From Mycobacterium neglectum (GTDB lineage Bacteria; Actinomycetota; Actinomycetes; Mycobacteriales; Mycobacteriaceae), in assembly GCF_002591975.1 (NCBI RefSeq), contig NZ_NVQE01000011.1:84485-148484 (forward strand): a DNA stretch of 64,000 nucleotides, given 5' to 3'. Below, in pieces: positions 15,001 through 26,689 of the stretch. Each line of letters begins with the position of its first letter. Within the stretch, counting starts at the first letter, position 1. The position numbers were made by a program, and so were the translations under genes. The notes beneath the pieces were generated by a model. The model ran no database searches and had not been told where the DNA came from. It worked only from the letters and a program-made list of their open reading frames with translations.

Positions 15001-16490
15001 GCGGTCTCGACATTCCGGACACCGTCAACGCGGCCGATGTCCAGTCATGGTCCGACGAGGTCGATGTCCTGGTGATCGGCTTCGGTATTGCGGGCGGCTG
15101 TGCCGCGGTCAGCGCCGCGGCGGCCGGAGCGAACGTGATGGTGCTGGAGAAGGCGGCTGCGGCCGGCGGCACCAGCGCGATGGCCGGCGGCCACTTCTAT
15201 CTCGGCGGCGGCACCGCGGTACAGCAGGCCACCGGACATGAGGACAGCGCCGACGAGATGTACAAATACCTCGTCGCGGTTTCGGCCGACCCCGACCTCG
15301 AGAAGATCCGCCTGTACTGCGACGAAAGCGTCGAGCACTTCGATTGGCTTGAAGCGCTTGGCTTTCAGTTCGAACGCAGCTACTGGAAGGGCAAGGTGGT
15401 GGTGCCGCCCGGCACCGAGGGACTGTCCTACACCGGCAACGAAAAAGTGTGGCCATACTGCGAGCAGGCCAAACCCGCGCCGCGCGGACATTCGGTTCCG
15501 GTGCCGGGGGAGTTGGGCGGTGCCGCCATGGTCATCGACCTGCTCGTCAAGCGGGCCACCGATCAGGGCGTGCAGATCCGGTACGAGACCGGGGTGACCA
15601 ATTTGGTGGTCGACGGCGACGCCCAGGACAGGAAAGTGGTCGGAGTCCGCTGGAAGCACTTCGGCGAGAGCGGGGCGATCAAGGCCAAGGCGGTGATCAT
15701 CGCCGCGGGTGGATTCGCGATGAACGCTGGAATGGTCGCCGAGCACACTCCGGCACTGGGACAGAAGCGGCGCACCAAACACCACGGCGAGGTCGAACCC
15801 TACATTCTGGGCAACCCTCACGACGACGGACTCGGCATTGGTCTCGGCGTATCGGTCGGCGGCGCGGCAGAGAACCTCGACGGGCTGTTCATCACCGCGG
15901 CCGCGTACCCGCCGGAGATTTTGTTGACGGGCGTCATAGTCAACAATCAGGGGCAGCGGTTCGTCACCGAGGACTCCTACCACTCACGGACATCGGCGTA
16001 TGTCCTCGAGCAACCCGATCAGCAGGCCTACCTGATCGTCGACGAGGCGCACATGCAGATGCCGGAGATGCCGTTGATCAAGTTCATCGACGGATTCGAG
16101 ACGGTGGCGGAAATGGAAGCAGCCCTGGGTATTCCGGCGGGTAAGCTGGCCGCCACCCTGGACCGCTACAACGAGAACGCCGCCCGTGGCGAGGATCCGG
16201 ACTTCCACAAGCAGCCGGAATACCTTGCCGCTCAAGATCACGGCCCATGGGCGGCATTCGACCTCTCACTGGGTGTGGCGATGTACTCGGGATTCACCAT
16301 GGGTGGTCTCGACGTGTCCATCGACGGGCAGGTGCTGCGCCAGGACGGCAGCACCATTGGCGGCCTGTACGCCGCCGGCGCGTGCGCATCGAACATCGCT
16401 CAAGACGGTAAGGGCTATGCCAGCGGCACCCAACTCGGCGAAGGGTCGTTCTTCGGCAGACGCGCGGGTGCGCACGCCGCGCATGCCTAG
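14997..16490 (+). CDS. KstD/fumarate-reductase-like FAD dehydrogenase (Rv1817-like)
   Basis: A 497-residue flavoprotein. Residues 23-55 bind FAD ([20 protein letters not shown] then [17 protein letters not shown]), and the C-terminal FAD segment is [15 protein letters not shown]. It belongs to the FAD-dependent fumarate reductase/3-ketosteroid delta1-dehydrogenase superfamily and matches M. tuberculosis Rv1817 in sequence and position. With a KstR box on the operon and a VOC partner, steroid ring or ring-fragment dehydrogenation is plausible, but the substrate is not established. GTG 14997 overlaps the VOC stop. Its 3' end overlaps the convergent bacA gene by 4 nt. Confidence 0.8.
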   Translation: MSGLDIPDTVNAADVQSWSDEVDVLVIGFGIAGGCAAVSAAAAGANVMVLEKAAAAGGTSAMAGGHFYLGGGTAVQQATGHEDSADEMYKYLVAVSADPDLEKIRLYCDESVEHFDWLEALGFQFERSYWKGKVVVPPGTEGLSYTGNEKVWPYCEQAKPAPRGHSVPVPGELGGAAMVIDLLVKRATDQGVQIRYETGVTNLVVDGDAQDRKVVGVRWKHFGESGAIKAKAVIIAAGGFAMNAGMVAEHTPALGQKRRTKHHGEVEPYILGNPHDDGLGIGLGVSVGGAAENLDGLFITAAAYPPEILLTGVIVNNQGQRFVTEDSYHSRTSAYVLEQPDQQAYLIVDEAHMQMPEMPLIKFIDGFETVAEMEAALGIPAGKLAATLDRYNENAARGEDPDFHKQPEYLAAQDHGPWAAFDLSLGVAMYSGFTMGGLDVSIDGQVLRQDGSTIGGLYAAGACASNIAQDGKGYASGTQLGEGSFFGRRAGAHAAHA

Positions 16491-18415
16491 ACCTGGGCCG
16501 GTTCGTCGCCCCCCACTCGGCCGAACCGCCATTCGCCGTCGCCGAGGAGCTCGAGTTCGTGGGTGTGGTGCTGCTCGACCGCCTTACGATGACTGACGCT
16601 GACCAGGATGGTGTCGGGTAGTTCGGTCCGAACGAGGTTGTACACCAAGAATTCCAGTCCTTCGTCGAGGGCCGACGTGGACTCGTCGAAGAACACTGCC
16701 TTGGGCTTGGTCAACAAGACCCGAGCGAACGCGATTCGCTGCTGTTCGCCGGGGGAGAGCACCTTCGCCCAGTCCTCGACTTCGTCGAGCCGCGCGACAA
16801 GGTGCGGCAGCGCCACCTTCTCCAGCGTGCGCTTCAGCAGCTCGTCGTCGCATTCGCCTACCTCGAGCGGATAGGTGACGACGGCGCGCAGATCGCCGAG
16901 GGGCACATAGGGCATCTGGGACAGGAACATCGTCTCGTTCGGTCCACACGGCCGGGTCAATGTTCCCGTGGTGAACGGCCACAACTCGGCGAGGCTACGC
17001 AGCAACGTGGTCTTGCCAGAACCCGATACTCCCTTCACCACCAGCGTGTCCCCGACTTCGAGGAGCAGGTCGAGCGGCTTGACGAGCTGCTTCCCGTCCG
17101 GTGTGCGAACCTCGATCTTCTCGAGTTGCACCGTGCCGTCCTTGCACGGCGTGGTCGTGATCTCCGGCAGCGCTCTGCCTTCTTCGTTCGCGGTCATCAG
17201 CCCATCGAGGCGGATGATCGAGGCGCGATAGCCGGCGAAGGCGTCGTAGGCGTTCCGGAAGAAGGACAGCCCGTTTTCGATGTTGCCGAAGGCCGAGGCC
17301 GACTGACTCATCGCGCCGAGGGTGATTTCGCCGTTGAAGAACCGTGGGAACTGGAACAAATACGGTGGCACGACGATGATCTGGCTCATCGAAAGGTTCC
17401 AGCCGTAGAAGCCCATCATCCTGTTGATCCACCGCTTGTAATTGGCGACGATGGGCGCGAAAAGCTTGCGTAGACCGCTCCGCTCGGCGATTTCGCCGCG
17501 GTAGAACGCGACGGCCTCCGACGCGTCGCGCAGCCGCACCAGCGCATATCGGAAGGCCGCGTTGAACTTCTCGTTTCGGAACGACAGCCAGATGATCGGC
17601 CGACCGACCCAGAACGCGATGACCGAGGCAAAGAGCACATAGGTCAGCAAGATCCAGAACATGGCCTTCGGGAGTTCGTAGTTCACGATCGGCAGCGTGA
17701 GCGTGCCCGACAGGTTCCACAGAATCGCGGTGAACGAGATCATCGACGCGATGGCGTCGACCGAGCCGAACAACAGCGTCGACGTGGAAGTGTTTCCCGG
17801 TGTGTTCGGAAGCCCGCCGACGCCGGCGGTGAAGATGTCGATGTCGTACTGAATTCGCTGGTCGGGGTTGTCGATCGTGTCATCGATGAAGCGACCGCGG
17901 TAGTACGCCTTTCCGTCGAGCCAGTCGCCCGTGAGCCGATCGGTCAGCCATGCGCGCCACGCCAGCATGAAGCGCTGGGTGACGAACAGATCGAACATGA
18001 TCCGTGCGACGTGCAGGAAGGCCAACGCCGAGAACACCAACATCGACATATAGAAGCCGTCGCGTCCTGAGTTCTTTACCGCGTCATCGCCACCGGCAAC
18101 GCCTGACGCCACGACCTGAAAGCTGGTCATCATGTCGCTGCCCTGGTATGTGAAGAGCACCGAGAGTCGGACGCCTGCGACCACCGACAGCAGGATCACC
18201 GCGAGCCACAGCCACACCTTGACGCTCTCCGGGCCCTTGAAGTAGTCGCCGGTGATGCGCCAGAACTGCCTGCCCCAGACCGTGTACCTGGCAATGAGGA
18301 CACAGATCAGCAGCGTGACGACTGCGGCGATCAACCACGCCTGGCCGATCCACTTCAGCGATACCAGGAGCTCGTGTCCCCAGTCCAGCGTCGGGGCGAA
18401 CATTCCCTCTTCCAC
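16487..18415 (-). CDS. bacA: BacA-like ABC transporter (Rv1819c-type)
   Basis: A 642-residue protein fusing an SbmA/BacA-type membrane domain (about six hydrophobic segments in residues 10-330) to a cytoplasmic ATPase. Motifs: Walker [10 protein letters not shown] near 458-466, ABC signature LSPGEQQR near 551, Walker B KAVFFDES near 567. It is similar throughout to M. tuberculosis Rv1819c, which imports hydrophilic compounds such as cobalamin and bleomycin and forms homodimers. GTG 18415 or ATG 18403 may be the start. It lies alone between a convergent flavoprotein gene and the monooxygenase on the same strand, 74 bp downstream of it. Confidence 0.9.
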   Translation of the reverse strand: MEEGMFAPTLDWGHELLVSLKWIGQAWLIAAVVTLLICVLIARYTVWGRQFWRITGDYFKGPESVKVWLWLAVILLSVVAGVRLSVLFTYQGSDMMTSFQVVASGVAGGDDAVKNSGRDGFYMSMLVFSALAFLHVARIMFDLFVTQRFMLAWRAWLTDRLTGDWLDGKAYYRGRFIDDTIDNPDQRIQYDIDIFTAGVGGLPNTPGNTSTSTLLFGSVDAIASMISFTAILWNLSGTLTLPIVNYELPKAMFWILLTYVLFASVIAFWVGRPIIWLSFRNEKFNAAFRYALVRLRDASEAVAFYRGEIAERSGLRKLFAPIVANYKRWINRMMGFYGWNLSMSQIIVVPPYLFQFPRFFNGEITLGAMSQSASAFGNIENGLSFFRNAYDAFAGYRASIIRLDGLMTANEEGRALPEITTTPCKDGTVQLEKIEVRTPDGKQLVKPLDLLLEVGDTLVVKGVSGSGKTTLLRSLAELWPFTTGTLTRPCGPNETMFLSQMPYVPLGDLRAVVTYPLEVGECDDELLKRTLEKVALPHLVARLDEVEDWAKVLSPGEQQRIAFARVLLTKPKAVFFDESTSALDEGLEFLVYNLVRTELPDTILVSVSHRKAVEQHHTHELELLGDGEWRFGRVGGDEPAQV

Positions 18416-18489
18416 TGTGGCAAGGTACCTCGCCTGCCAGCTACGGGCTTGCCACTGGTCTCAACTCCCGGTGGCGAGTGATGAGCAGG

Positions 18490-20121
18490 TCAGCTGAACG
18501 TCGCCCGCAGGTGCGCCGCAAGGCCGTCGATGTCCGCGGGTGCGCCGGTGAACCCGAGGTACCCGTCGGGCCTGACGACGAAGCTGGAATGCCCCACCGA
18601 CGAATACGCCGAATATGCCGTGGCGAAATGCGATTCCGCATCGCGCACCAACGGCAGCACCGTGCTTGCGACGTCGGCGCCCGGCGCGGCGACCAGATAC
18701 ACGTTCAGGTCACCGCAGGCGATTGCCGCCGCCGCATCGGCGGCCCGCTCGAAGTGTTCGACGTCAGCGGGCCTCGCGGTGTCGTCGGCGTACAGCAGCA
18801 GGGTGTGCCCGGGCCCGAACAATGTGAACAGCCGCAGGGGTCCGGTGACCGCGTCGCGGGTGAGGCCCCTCGCATCGGGTGCGCGCCCGCCCGCGCGTAG
18901 GCCCGATGTCGCCGGCCGAGCGGCTCCGGCCGCCACGATGGGGCTGTCGGCGTAGTTGATCAGCAGTTGCGCTTCGCGACGGATGACGTAGTCGACATCG
19001 GTGGAATCGGCGCCGATGCCCTCACGAGCGCTACGCACCGTCCGGCCGACGACCTCTTCGCCGACGGGTCGACGTTCGGCGTCGTAGCTGTCGAGCAGGT
19101 CGGGCGCCGCACGTCCGGACACCGCGAGCGCGAGTTTCCACGCCAGGTTGTGCGCGTCCTGGATCCCGGTGTTCATGCCCTGCGCGCCGGTGGGCGGGTG
19201 GATGTGTGCGGCATCGCCCGCGACGAACACCCGGCCCCGGCCATAGGCGTCGACGATGCGGTGGCTGATCCGAAAGACCGAGGACCAGCGCAGGTTTCGC
19301 GCCGTCGTCGGCTCGGGCGAGAGTCGGTCCAGCACCGCCTGGATGTGGTGCAGTTCGGGCTTGCGGTCGCCTTCGAAGCCGTGCGCGATTCCCTCTGCCG
19401 GGGCGGCGGCCAGTTCGTCGGGAACGAGCATCGACATCCGGTACCGACAGCGGCCGGGCAGGGGGATGCACACCAGCAGGTCGTCGGTCGCGCCGTCGGT
19501 CTGATGCATGGCGCGGATGGCGTAACCACGCAGCAGCGTCCAGTCCACCTCGACGTCGCCGAGCATGTACTGCTCCTCGAACGCCGCGCCCTCGAACGTC
19601 AGGCCGAGTGCCTTGCGCACGGCGCTATGCGCACCGTCGGCCCCGACGAGGTAATCGGCGTGCACCGTCTGCTCACCGCCGTCGCCCGCCAAGGTGGCGC
19701 GTACGCCGCCGGCGTCCTGTTCGAACCCGGTGAGCCGCAAACCGCGCTCCACTTCGACACCGCGCAACGCCAGTTCCTCGCGCAGTATCCGCTCGGTGGC
19801 GTACTGGGGAATCGCGGTGAAACCGAATGGCACGTCGGCCGGAACGGCGAAATCGACCTGGGCGACTCGCTCACCGTTGACGTAGACGATCTGTCCATGC
19901 ATCTCGATGGCCGCGTCCAGGACCCGGCCCAGCAGGCCCATGGATTCGAAGACTTCGAGCGTACGTGGTTGCACACCAACGGCTTTGGCGTACTGCAGCG
20001 GCTCCAGAAGTGGGTCGACGACGCGGCAATCGACACCACGGCGGGTCAACTCGATGGCTGCGGTGAGGCCGATCGGGCCGGCGCCGGCGATGAGTACTTG
20101 CGTTCGCGAAGAGTTGGGCAC
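18490..20121 (-). CDS. FAD-dependent aromatic-ring monooxygenase (PheA/TfdB family)
   Basis: About 543 residues of a class A flavin monooxygenase. Motifs: [17 protein letters not shown] at the N-terminus, the DG motif [14 protein letters not shown] near 165, and the second FAD motif [24 protein letters not shown] near 290. A C-terminal thioredoxin-like domain follows, as in phenol hydroxylases. GTG 20121 is chosen because similarity starts there and CATAAT (minus strand, 20133-20128) lies 6 nt upstream. The start codon is only 20 bp from that of ilvG, which is divergent. It hydroxylates an aromatic or polyketide-like ring using NAD(P)H; substrate unknown. Confidence 0.85.
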   Translation of the reverse strand: MPNSSRTQVLIAGAGPIGLTAAIELTRRGVDCRVVDPLLEPLQYAKAVGVQPRTLEVFESMGLLGRVLDAAIEMHGQIVYVNGERVAQVDFAVPADVPFGFTAIPQYATERILREELALRGVEVERGLRLTGFEQDAGGVRATLAGDGGEQTVHADYLVGADGAHSAVRKALGLTFEGAAFEEQYMLGDVEVDWTLLRGYAIRAMHQTDGATDDLLVCIPLPGRCRYRMSMLVPDELAAAPAEGIAHGFEGDRKPELHHIQAVLDRLSPEPTTARNLRWSSVFRISHRIVDAYGRGRVFVAGDAAHIHPPTGAQGMNTGIQDAHNLAWKLALAVSGRAAPDLLDSYDAERRPVGEEVVGRTVRSAREGIGADSTDVDYVIRREAQLLINYADSPIVAAGAARPATSGLRAGGRAPDARGLTRDAVTGPLRLFTLFGPGHTLLLYADDTARPADVEHFERAADAAAAIACGDLNVYLVAAPGADVASTVLPLVRDAESHFATAYSAYSSVGHSSFVVRPDGYLGFTGAPADIDGLAAHLRATFS

Positions 20122-20127
20122 GTGCTG

Positions 20128-20135
20128 ATTATGCT
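20128..20135. promoter_or_regulatory. Overlapping divergent -10 elements for the monooxygenase and ilvG
   Basis: CATAAT on the minus strand (20133-20128) and TATGCT on the plus strand (20130-20135) share four base pairs. Each ends 6 nt before a start codon (GTG 20121; ATG 20142), so both transcripts should be leaderless and the two polymerases cannot bind at once. Confidence 0.55.
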
Positions 20136-20141
20136 GCTCGC

Positions 20142-21803
20142 ATGAGCAACGACGCTCCACCGCCCGCGGCGGACTCGACGGTCAATGCCGGACACCTGAT
20201 CGCCCGGCGACTGCGGGCCAGCGGAATCGACACGATCTTCACGCTGTCGGGTGGCCACCTTTTCTCGATATATGACGGCTGTCAGGCAGAACATGTCCGA
20301 CTGATCGACACCCGACACGAGCAGACCGCGGCGTTCGCGGCCGAGGGCTGGTCGAAGGTGACCCGTGTCCCGGGGGTCGCGGCGCTGACGGCCGGGCCCG
20401 GCGTCACGAACGGGATGAGCGCGATGGCCGCCGCTCAGCAGAACCAGTCGCCTCTGGTGGTACTCGGCGGCCGGGCACCCGCAGCGCGCTGGGGCCAGGG
20501 TTCGCTGCAGGAGATCGACCACGTTCCGTTTGTCGCACCGCTGACCCGGTTCGCCGCGACGGCCCAGTCACCGGACGCGGTCGGCCCGCTGATCGACGAC
20601 GCGCTGCGTGCCGCTGCGGGTGCCGACGGCCAACCGACGGGGGTGTCGTTCGTCGACTTCCCGATGGACCACGTGTTCGGCGCGGCGCATGACAGCGGCG
20701 GACCCGGTGCGTTGGCAGCGCCGTCCGCAGTTGTTCAGCCGGACGGCAACGCCGTCGATGTGGCGGTCCGACTGCTCACCGACGCCCGTCAGCCGGTCAT
20801 CATGGCGGGCACCAACGTGTGGTGGGGACACGCCGAAACCGCGCTGCTGCGCCTGGCGGAGACGCTGCGGATCCCGGTCCTGATGAACGGCATGGCGCGG
20901 GGAACGGTGCCGGCCGACCACGACCTCGCGTTCTCACGCGCGCGGTCGAAGGCCTTGCGGGAGGCCGACGTTGCCGTGGTGATCGGCGTGCCCATGGACT
21001 TCCGGCTCGGTTTCGGTGGCGTGTTCGGGACCGAGACCACGCTCATCGTCGCCGATCGGGTCGAACCTGGGCGCCCGCATCCTCGCGAGGTCGCCGCGGG
21101 ACTGTACGGGGACCTGACAACCTCGCTGTCGGCACTGACGGGGGCGACGCCGACCGGCCACGAAGCCTGGATCGCCGACCTTCGCACCCTGGAAACCACG
21201 TTGCGGGCCGGTGAGGCCTCCGAGTTGGCCGACGACCGCACGCCGCTGCACCCGATGCGGGTGTACGCGGAGGTGAGCGCGCTGCTGGACCGTGATGCGA
21301 TCGTCGTGATCGACGCGGGCGACTTCGGCTCATATGCCGGCCGGGTCATCGACAGCTATGTGCCGGGAGCGTGGCTGGACAGCGGCCCGTTCGGTTGTTT
21401 GGGGTCCGGACCCGGCTACGCGCTCGCCGCCAAGCTGGCCCGGCCCGACCGACAGGTCGTGCTCCTGCAGGGTGACGGCGCATTCGGCTTCTCCGGCATG
21501 GAGTGGGACACGTTGGTGCGCCACGGAGTCCACGTTGTGTCCGTCATCGGCAACAACGGAATCTGGGGTCTGGAGAAGCACCCCATGGAGATGCTGTACG
21601 GCTATTCGGTGGTCGCCGAGCTTCGGCCCGGCACCCGCTACGACGAAGTCGTCACCGCCCTGGGCGGGCACGGTGAGTTGGTGGCGACGCCTGCTGACCT
21701 GCGACCCGCGCTCGATCGGGCGTTCTCTGCCGGCCTGCCCGCGGTCGTCAACACATTGACCGACCCGACGGTGGCCTACCCGCGTCGCTCCAACCTCGGC
21801 TGA
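20142..21803 (+). CDS. ilvG: Acetolactate synthase-like ThDP enzyme IlvG
   Basis: A 553-residue thiamine diphosphate enzyme. The catalytic glutamate lies in [12 protein letters not shown] (near 65), and the ThDP/Mg motif runs [19 protein letters not shown] to IGNN (about 444-471). It matches M. tuberculosis Rv1820 in sequence and position. The family condenses pyruvate or 2-ketobutyrate for branched-chain amino acids, but several acetolactate synthase-like paralogues exist in mycobacteria and IlvB is thought to be the main one, so the true substrate may differ. No regulatory subunit gene is adjacent. Leaderless ATG 20142, divergent from the monooxygenase. Confidence 0.85.
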   Translation: MSNDAPPPAADSTVNAGHLIARRLRASGIDTIFTLSGGHLFSIYDGCQAEHVRLIDTRHEQTAAFAAEGWSKVTRVPGVAALTAGPGVTNGMSAMAAAQQNQSPLVVLGGRAPAARWGQGSLQEIDHVPFVAPLTRFAATAQSPDAVGPLIDDALRAAAGADGQPTGVSFVDFPMDHVFGAAHDSGGPGALAAPSAVVQPDGNAVDVAVRLLTDARQPVIMAGTNVWWGHAETALLRLAETLRIPVLMNGMARGTVPADHDLAFSRARSKALREADVAVVIGVPMDFRLGFGGVFGTETTLIVADRVEPGRPHPREVAAGLYGDLTTSLSALTGATPTGHEAWIADLRTLETTLRAGEASELADDRTPLHPMRVYAEVSALLDRDAIVVIDAGDFGSYAGRVIDSYVPGAWLDSGPFGCLGSGPGYALAAKLARPDRQVVLLQGDGAFGFSGMEWDTLVRHGVHVVSVIGNNGIWGLEKHPMEMLYGYSVVAELRPGTRYDEVVTALGGHGELVATPADLRPALDRAFSAGLPAVVNTLTDPTVAYPRRSNLG

Positions 21804-21926
21804 GACGCTCGAGCGCGACCGCACTTCCGCGATGGTGCGTGTCCCCGCGCTTCGCAGCAGCATTTTGTGCACGCCGGTGCAGAAATTCGATGGACGCAGC
21901 CGACCCGTGGCGGTCACCCTGGATGA

Positions 21927-22763
21927 GTGGTTGACATTCGGCTGCACGATTCCGTCGAGGAGTTCCGCGCCATCGCCGAGCCTCTGTATCGGCGCGACCC
22001 CGTCGTGCACACGATCGAGCTGACACTGCTCGGTGCCGGTAGGTTTCCCGAAGACCTGCTCCTGCTCACGGTGTGGGACGACGGCACTCCGCTCGGCGCG
22101 GCGATTCAGACTCCACCGTATCCACTGGTATGCACCGGGATTCCGGCCGACTCGGTGAAGGTGGCCGCCCGTACGGTCATGGAAGTCCGCCCCGCGCTGG
22201 ACGGCGTCCGCGGCGTGCGCGACACCACACACGCGTTCGCCGACGAGTGGCGCGTCGCTACCGGCCGAATCGGTCAGGTGATCGTCGAAGAGCGGCTCTA
22301 CCGATTGGGCGACTTGGTTGTGCCGGATGCCGTCGCCGGCGCGGCTCGGCTCGCGGTGGACGAGGACCGCGAGATGCTCGTCGACTGGGTGGAGCTTTTC
22401 TTCGGAGAGACATTCGGTCATCCACGCGATGACGCCGCGGGAGCGAGTTTCGTCGACGGCGCGAAGGACAAGCACGACCAGTTCGTGCTGTGGGAAGCCG
22501 GCGGTGTCCCGGTGAGCATGGCGATGCTGCGCGCTCCCGGCGCCGACGTGTCACGAATCGGGCCCGTCTTCACCCCGCTGGCTCACCGACGCAATGGATA
22601 CGGTTCCGCCGTCACCGCCGCGGCGGCGGATTTGGCGCGACGCCGCGGGGTCGCCGACGTCGTACTGTTCGCCGACCTGGCGAACCCGACCTCGAACGCC
22701 ATCTACCAGAACATCGGCTTCGAAGCGGTCGCCGACTCCGTGCGCATCGACTTCAGCGACTGA
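21927..22763 (+). CDS. GNAT-family N-acetyltransferase
   Basis: A 278-residue protein with a C-terminal GNAT domain: the acetyl-CoA loop appears as [21 protein letters not shown] (motif RRxGxG/A), and the domain ends [19 protein letters not shown], a classic GNAT ending. The N-terminal half ([19 protein letters not shown] onward) is a second, degenerate GNAT-like segment found in many actinobacterial proteins. The GTG at 21927 is the likely start, without a clear Shine-Dalgarno. It lies between ilvG and secA2. The acceptor substrate is unknown. Confidence 0.8.
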   Translation: MVDIRLHDSVEEFRAIAEPLYRRDPVVHTIELTLLGAGRFPEDLLLLTVWDDGTPLGAAIQTPPYPLVCTGIPADSVKVAARTVMEVRPALDGVRGVRDTTHAFADEWRVATGRIGQVIVEERLYRLGDLVVPDAVAGAARLAVDEDREMLVDWVELFFGETFGHPRDDAAGASFVDGAKDKHDQFVLWEAGGVPVSMAMLRAPGADVSRIGPVFTPLAHRRNGYGSAVTAAAADLARRRGVADVVLFADLANPTSNAIYQNIGFEAVADSVRIDFSD

Positions 22764-22792
22764 GCATGCGTCAGACGCGCGCACGGGCCGCG

Positions 22793-22798
22793 TACCGT
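22793..22798 (+). promoter_or_regulatory. Possible leaderless -10 (TACCGT) of secA2
   Basis: TACCGT ends 6 nt before GTG 22805. If used, it fixes the secA2 start at 22805 and excludes an upstream in-frame ATG at 22766. Confidence 0.4.
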
Positions 22799-22804
22799 AA
22801 AGCT

Positions 22805-25123
22805 GTGGCGAAGACCAAGACCCGCACCTCGGGGCGTGTCAGCAATCGGTTCTGGCGGATGCTCGGCGCGAGCACAGACAGGGATCAGGCCTCGTCGATG
22901 GCCCAGGTCGGCGACTCGGCACAGTTCGACGAGAAGGCCACCGACCTCGACGATGAGCAACTACGCAAGGCCGCCAAGCTGCTGAACCTGGACGACCTTG
23001 CCGATTCCGATGACATCCCGCAGTTCCTGGCGATCGCGCGGGAGGCGTCCAATCGGGCCACCGCGCTGCGACCGTTCGATGTGCAGCTGCAGGCAGCCCT
23101 GCGGATGCTCGCCGGCGACGTCGTCGAGATGGCCACCGGTGAGGGCAAGACCCTGTCGGGTGCGATCGCCGCGGCGGGCTATGCCATCGGCGGCCGCCGC
23201 GTGCACATCATCACCATCAACGACTACCTGGCACGCCGCGATGCTGAATGGATGGGGCCGCTGCTGGAGGCCCTTGGCCTCAAGGTCGGCTGGGTCACCT
23301 CCGACTCGACGCCCGACCAGCGGCGCGAGGCTTACAAGTGTGACGTGACCTATGGCTCGGTCAACGAGATCGGCTTCGATGTACTGCGCGATCAGCTGGT
23401 CACTGACGTGAGCGATCTGGTGTCGCCGAACCCCGACGTCGCGCTGATCGATGAGGCCGACTCGGTGCTCGTCGACGAAGCGCTGGTGCCGCTGGTGTTG
23501 GCGGGCACCACCCACCGCGAGACACCGAGGGTCGAGCTCATCCGGATGGTCGGCGAGTTGATCGAGGACAGGGACTACGAGACCGACTCCGACAGCCGCA
23601 ATGTGCACCTCACCGAGACCGGCGCGCGGAAGCTGGAGGCCAAGCTCGGCGGCATCGACCTTTACTCCGAAGAACACGTCGGCTCGACCCTGACCGAGGT
23701 CAACGTCGCACTGCATGCTCACGTGCTGCTGCAACGCGACGTGCACTACATCGTTCGTGACGACGCGGTGCACCTCATCAACTCCTCCCGTGGCCGCATC
23801 GCGCAGTTGCAGCGATGGCCCGACGGCCTTCAGGCCGCGGTCGAGGCCAAGGAGGGCATCGAGACGACCGAGACCGGCGAGGTGCTCGACACGATCACCG
23901 TGCAGGCCCTGATCAATCGGTACCCGACGGTGTGCGGGATGACCGGTACCGCTTTGGCCGCCGGCGAGCAGCTGCGCCAGTTCTACAAGCTCGGCGCGTC
24001 TCCAATCCCGCCGAATACCCCCAACATTCGTGAGGATGAGACCGACCGGGTCTACGTCACCGCGGCTGCCAAGAACGAAGCGATCGTCGAGCATATCGTC
24101 GACGTGCACGAAACCCGTCAGCCGGTGCTGGTCGGTACCCGCGATGTCGCCGAGTCCGAGGACCTGCACGAGCGCCTGGTCAAGGCGGGGGTGCCGGCGG
24201 TCGTGCTCAACGCGAAGAACGACGCGGAGGAAGCCGCCGTCATCGCTGAGGCGGGCGCGCTCGGGGTGGTGACGGTGTCGACGCAGATGGCCGGCCGCGG
24301 CACCGACATCCGGCTCGGCGGGTCCGATGAAGCCGACCATGACAAGGTCGCCGAACTCGGCGGGCTGCATGTGATCGGCACCGGACGCCACAAAACCGAG
24401 CGACTGGACAATCAGCTGCGCGGGCGCGCGGGACGCCAGGGCGATCCGGGATCTTCGGTGTTCTTCTCCAGCTGGGAAGACGACCTGGTCACCGCTCACC
24501 TGGACACGAGCAAGCTGCCGATGCGGACCGACGAGGACGGTCGCATCGTCAACCCCCGCGCGGCCAGCCAGCTCGACAACGCGCAACGCATCGCCGAGGG
24601 GCACCTGCTGGAAGTGCACGCCCAAACATGGCGCTACAACCAGCTGATCGCCCAGCAGCGCGCCATCCTGGTGGAGCGCCGCAACAAGCTGCTGCGCACC
24701 CCGACCGCACGCGACGAGCTGCGTGAGTTATCGCCGGACCGCTACGACGCGCTCGTGGAGGGCATCGGCGAGGAGAAGCTGGAGAAGATCTGCCGGCTGA
24801 TCATGCTGTATCACCTGGACCGTGGCTGGGCCGACCACTTGGCGTTCCTGGCTGATATCCGGGAGAGCATCCATCTGCGGGCGCTCGGTCGGCAGAACCC
24901 GTTGGACGAATTCCACCGGATGGCCGTCGATGCGTTCGGCTCCCTGGCCGCCGATGCGATCGAGGCCGCCCAGCAGACCTTCGACACCGCCGCGTCCATC
25001 GAGGACGAGCCCGGTATCGACCTGTCCAAGCTCGCGCGGCCCACCTCCACGTGGACCTACATGGTCCACGACAACCCGCTCTCCGATGACTCGGCGCTGA
25101 ATCTGCCCGGGGTGTTCCGCTAG
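22805..25123 (+). CDS. secA2: Accessory preprotein translocase ATPase SecA2
   Basis: A 772-residue SecA paralogue, shorter than housekeeping SecA1, as in M. tuberculosis Rv1821. The Walker A motif is MATGEGKT (about 109-116), the DEAD-box aspartate lies in LIDEADS (about 215), and [13 protein letters not shown] and [13 protein letters not shown] form the second ATPase lobe. The C-terminal zinc/linker tail of SecA1 is absent. SecA2 drives export of a small group of proteins, some without signal peptides, through the SecYEG channel. It opens the cluster secA2-pgsA2-Rv1823-Rv1824-Rv1825 with intervals of 9-22 nt. GTG 22805 fits the family N-terminus. Confidence 0.95.
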   Translation: MAKTKTRTSGRVSNRFWRMLGASTDRDQASSMAQVGDSAQFDEKATDLDDEQLRKAAKLLNLDDLADSDDIPQFLAIAREASNRATALRPFDVQLQAALRMLAGDVVEMATGEGKTLSGAIAAAGYAIGGRRVHIITINDYLARRDAEWMGPLLEALGLKVGWVTSDSTPDQRREAYKCDVTYGSVNEIGFDVLRDQLVTDVSDLVSPNPDVALIDEADSVLVDEALVPLVLAGTTHRETPRVELIRMVGELIEDRDYETDSDSRNVHLTETGARKLEAKLGGIDLYSEEHVGSTLTEVNVALHAHVLLQRDVHYIVRDDAVHLINSSRGRIAQLQRWPDGLQAAVEAKEGIETTETGEVLDTITVQALINRYPTVCGMTGTALAAGEQLRQFYKLGASPIPPNTPNIREDETDRVYVTAAAKNEAIVEHIVDVHETRQPVLVGTRDVAESEDLHERLVKAGVPAVVLNAKNDAEEAAVIAEAGALGVVTVSTQMAGRGTDIRLGGSDEADHDKVAELGGLHVIGTGRHKTERLDNQLRGRAGRQGDPGSSVFFSSWEDDLVTAHLDTSKLPMRTDEDGRIVNPRAASQLDNAQRIAEGHLLEVHAQTWRYNQLIAQQRAILVERRNKLLRTPTARDELRELSPDRYDALVEGIGEEKLEKICRLIMLYHLDRGWADHLAFLADIRESIHLRALGRQNPLDEFHRMAVDAFGSLAADAIEAAQQTFDTAASIEDEPGIDLSKLARPTSTWTYMVHDNPLSDDSALNLPGVFR

Positions 25124-25132
25124 GTTTTACGC

Positions 25133-25756
25133 ATGACGGAGCCGCCCAGCCGGCGACATCAGACACCGGAGCCGCGGACGGCTGAATCTCGGGTGTTCAC
25201 GGTGCCCAACGTGCTCAGTGCGTTGCGTCTGGTGCTGGTGCCGGTCTTCCTCTGGCTGCTGCTGGTGGCGCACGAAAACGCGTGGGCCGTGGCCGTGCTC
25301 ATGTTCAGTGGATTCTCGGACTGGGCCGACGGCAAGATCGCACGCCTGGTCGACAATCAATCGTCGCGACTCGGTGAGCTGCTGGATCCGGCGGTGGACC
25401 GCATCTACATGGTGGCCATCCCGATCGCCCTCGCGATCCACGGGTCGGTGCCGTGGTGGATCGTGCTGACCCTGCTCGGACGCGATGTGGTGCTGGCCGC
25501 CACGCTGCCGCTGCTGCGCAGCCGGGGACTGACCGCGCTGCCGGTCACCTACATCGGCAAAGCGGCGACCTTCGCGCTGATGTCCGGGCTCCCGCTCATC
25601 CTGCTCGGTCAGTGGGATGCACTGTGGAGCCGGGTGATTCTCGCGTGCGGGTGGGCCTTCCTGATCTGGGGCCTGGCGATGTATCTGTGGTCGGGCGTTT
25701 TGTATCTGATTCAGGTCGGGATGGTGATGCGCCACATGCCCAAAGTGGGGCGTTGA
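25133..25756 (+). CDS. pgsA2: CDP-alcohol phosphatidyltransferase PgsA2
   Basis: A 207-residue integral membrane enzyme. The family signature is complete: D63, D66-G67, A70-R71, G81, D85 and D89 in the segment from DWADGKIAR to GELLDPAVD, so it should be catalytically competent. About six hydrophobic helices follow. It transfers a phosphatidyl group from CDP-diacylglycerol to an alcohol acceptor, forming a phospholipid precursor; the acceptor for PgsA2 is not settled. It begins 9 nt after the secA2 stop and is very probably co-transcribed with it. Ortholog of Rv1822 by sequence and position. Confidence 0.9.
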   Translation: MTEPPSRRHQTPEPRTAESRVFTVPNVLSALRLVLVPVFLWLLLVAHENAWAVAVLMFSGFSDWADGKIARLVDNQSSRLGELLDPAVDRIYMVAIPIALAIHGSVPWWIVLTLLGRDVVLAATLPLLRSRGLTALPVTYIGKAATFALMSGLPLILLGQWDALWSRVILACGWAFLIWGLAMYLWSGVLYLIQVGMVMRHMPKVGR

Positions 25757-25765
25757 GGCCGCCAG

Positions 25766-26668
25766 ATGATGACCCACCTCGGCGGCTTCGACCCGGAAGC
25801 CGGACGCAGCGCCCATGCGGCGCACAAGCCGACGCTGATCCCGGTGCCGTCGCTGTTGGCGTCCCTGTTGTCCGACCACCTCGATCCCGGCTACCAGGCG
25901 GCGGCTGAGGCGAAACAGCAGGGCAAAGAGCGGCAGCGATGGCAGACGTGGGGCTGGCAGATCGCCGGTGCGTTCCTGATCGCGTCGGTGTTCGTCGTCG
26001 CGGTCGCCCAGGCCCGCTCGACTGCTCCCGGCGTGCGGGAGACACAACATGTGCTTTCCGGCAGCGTGCGCTCGGCTGAAGCCACGGTCGCTGATGTCTC
26101 CAGCCGACGTGATGCGCTGGCGGCCGAGGTGGATACCGAGCAGCGCCAACGACTGGAGGGTGACGCGCGCGGCCAACTGCTTCTCGGCCGACTCGACGAG
26201 TCGAACCTCGCCGCGGCAGCGACCCCGGTGATCGGACCGGGTCTGCAGATCACCGTCACGGATCCGGGAATGTCCACCGATCTCAGCGATGTGTCCAAGG
26301 AGCGCGTCCCCGGCAGCCAGCAGGTGATTCTCGACCGCGACCTCCAGCAGGTGGTCAATTCGCTGTGGGTCAGCGGCGCGGAGGCGATCTCAGTGGGCGG
26401 CGTGCGCATCGGACCGAACGTGACGATCCGGCAGGCGGGCGGAAGCATCCTGGTCGACAATCAACCGATCAGCAGCCCCTACGTCATTCTCGCCATCGGA
26501 CCACCGCACGCGGTGCAGGACGCCTTCGAGCGCAGTCCCGGCTTGCACCGCCTTCGGCTCCTGGAAGCCTCGTACGGTGTTGGAGTTACGGTGAGCACCT
26601 CCGATGCGCTCACCCTGCCGGCGAGTCCGGTTCGGGATGTCAACTTCGCCAAGGAGATTGGGCAGTGA
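25766..26668 (+). CDS. DUF881 membrane-anchored protein (Rv1823-like)
   Basis: A 300-residue single-pass membrane protein: a cytoplasmic N-terminus of about 60 residues, one transmembrane helix (about 63-81), a coiled-coil stretch (about 95-130) and an external DUF881 domain with the repeat-like segments [21 protein letters not shown] and [17 protein letters not shown]. Gram-positive relatives lie in division and cell-envelope gene clusters. Its start is 9 nt after pgsA2. With the second DUF881 gene and the DUF1290 gene between them it forms a conserved three-gene set behind secA2. Function not established. Confidence 0.85.
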   Translation: MMTHLGGFDPEAGRSAHAAHKPTLIPVPSLLASLLSDHLDPGYQAAAEAKQQGKERQRWQTWGWQIAGAFLIASVFVVAVAQARSTAPGVRETQHVLSGSVRSAEATVADVSSRRDALAAEVDTEQRQRLEGDARGQLLLGRLDESNLAAAATPVIGPGLQITVTDPGMSTDLSDVSKERVPGSQQVILDRDLQQVVNSLWVSGAEAISVGGVRIGPNVTIRQAGGSILVDNQPISSPYVILAIGPPHAVQDAFERSPGLHRLRLLEASYGVGVTVSTSDALTLPASPVRDVNFAKEIGQ

Positions 26669-26689
26669 CCAGAAGATGAAGCCGTACAC

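Noticed and set aside
22490..22804. A long N-terminal extension of SecA2
   Set aside because: The extra residues overlap the GNAT gene in another frame and are Arg-rich; the family N-terminus begins at GTG 22805.
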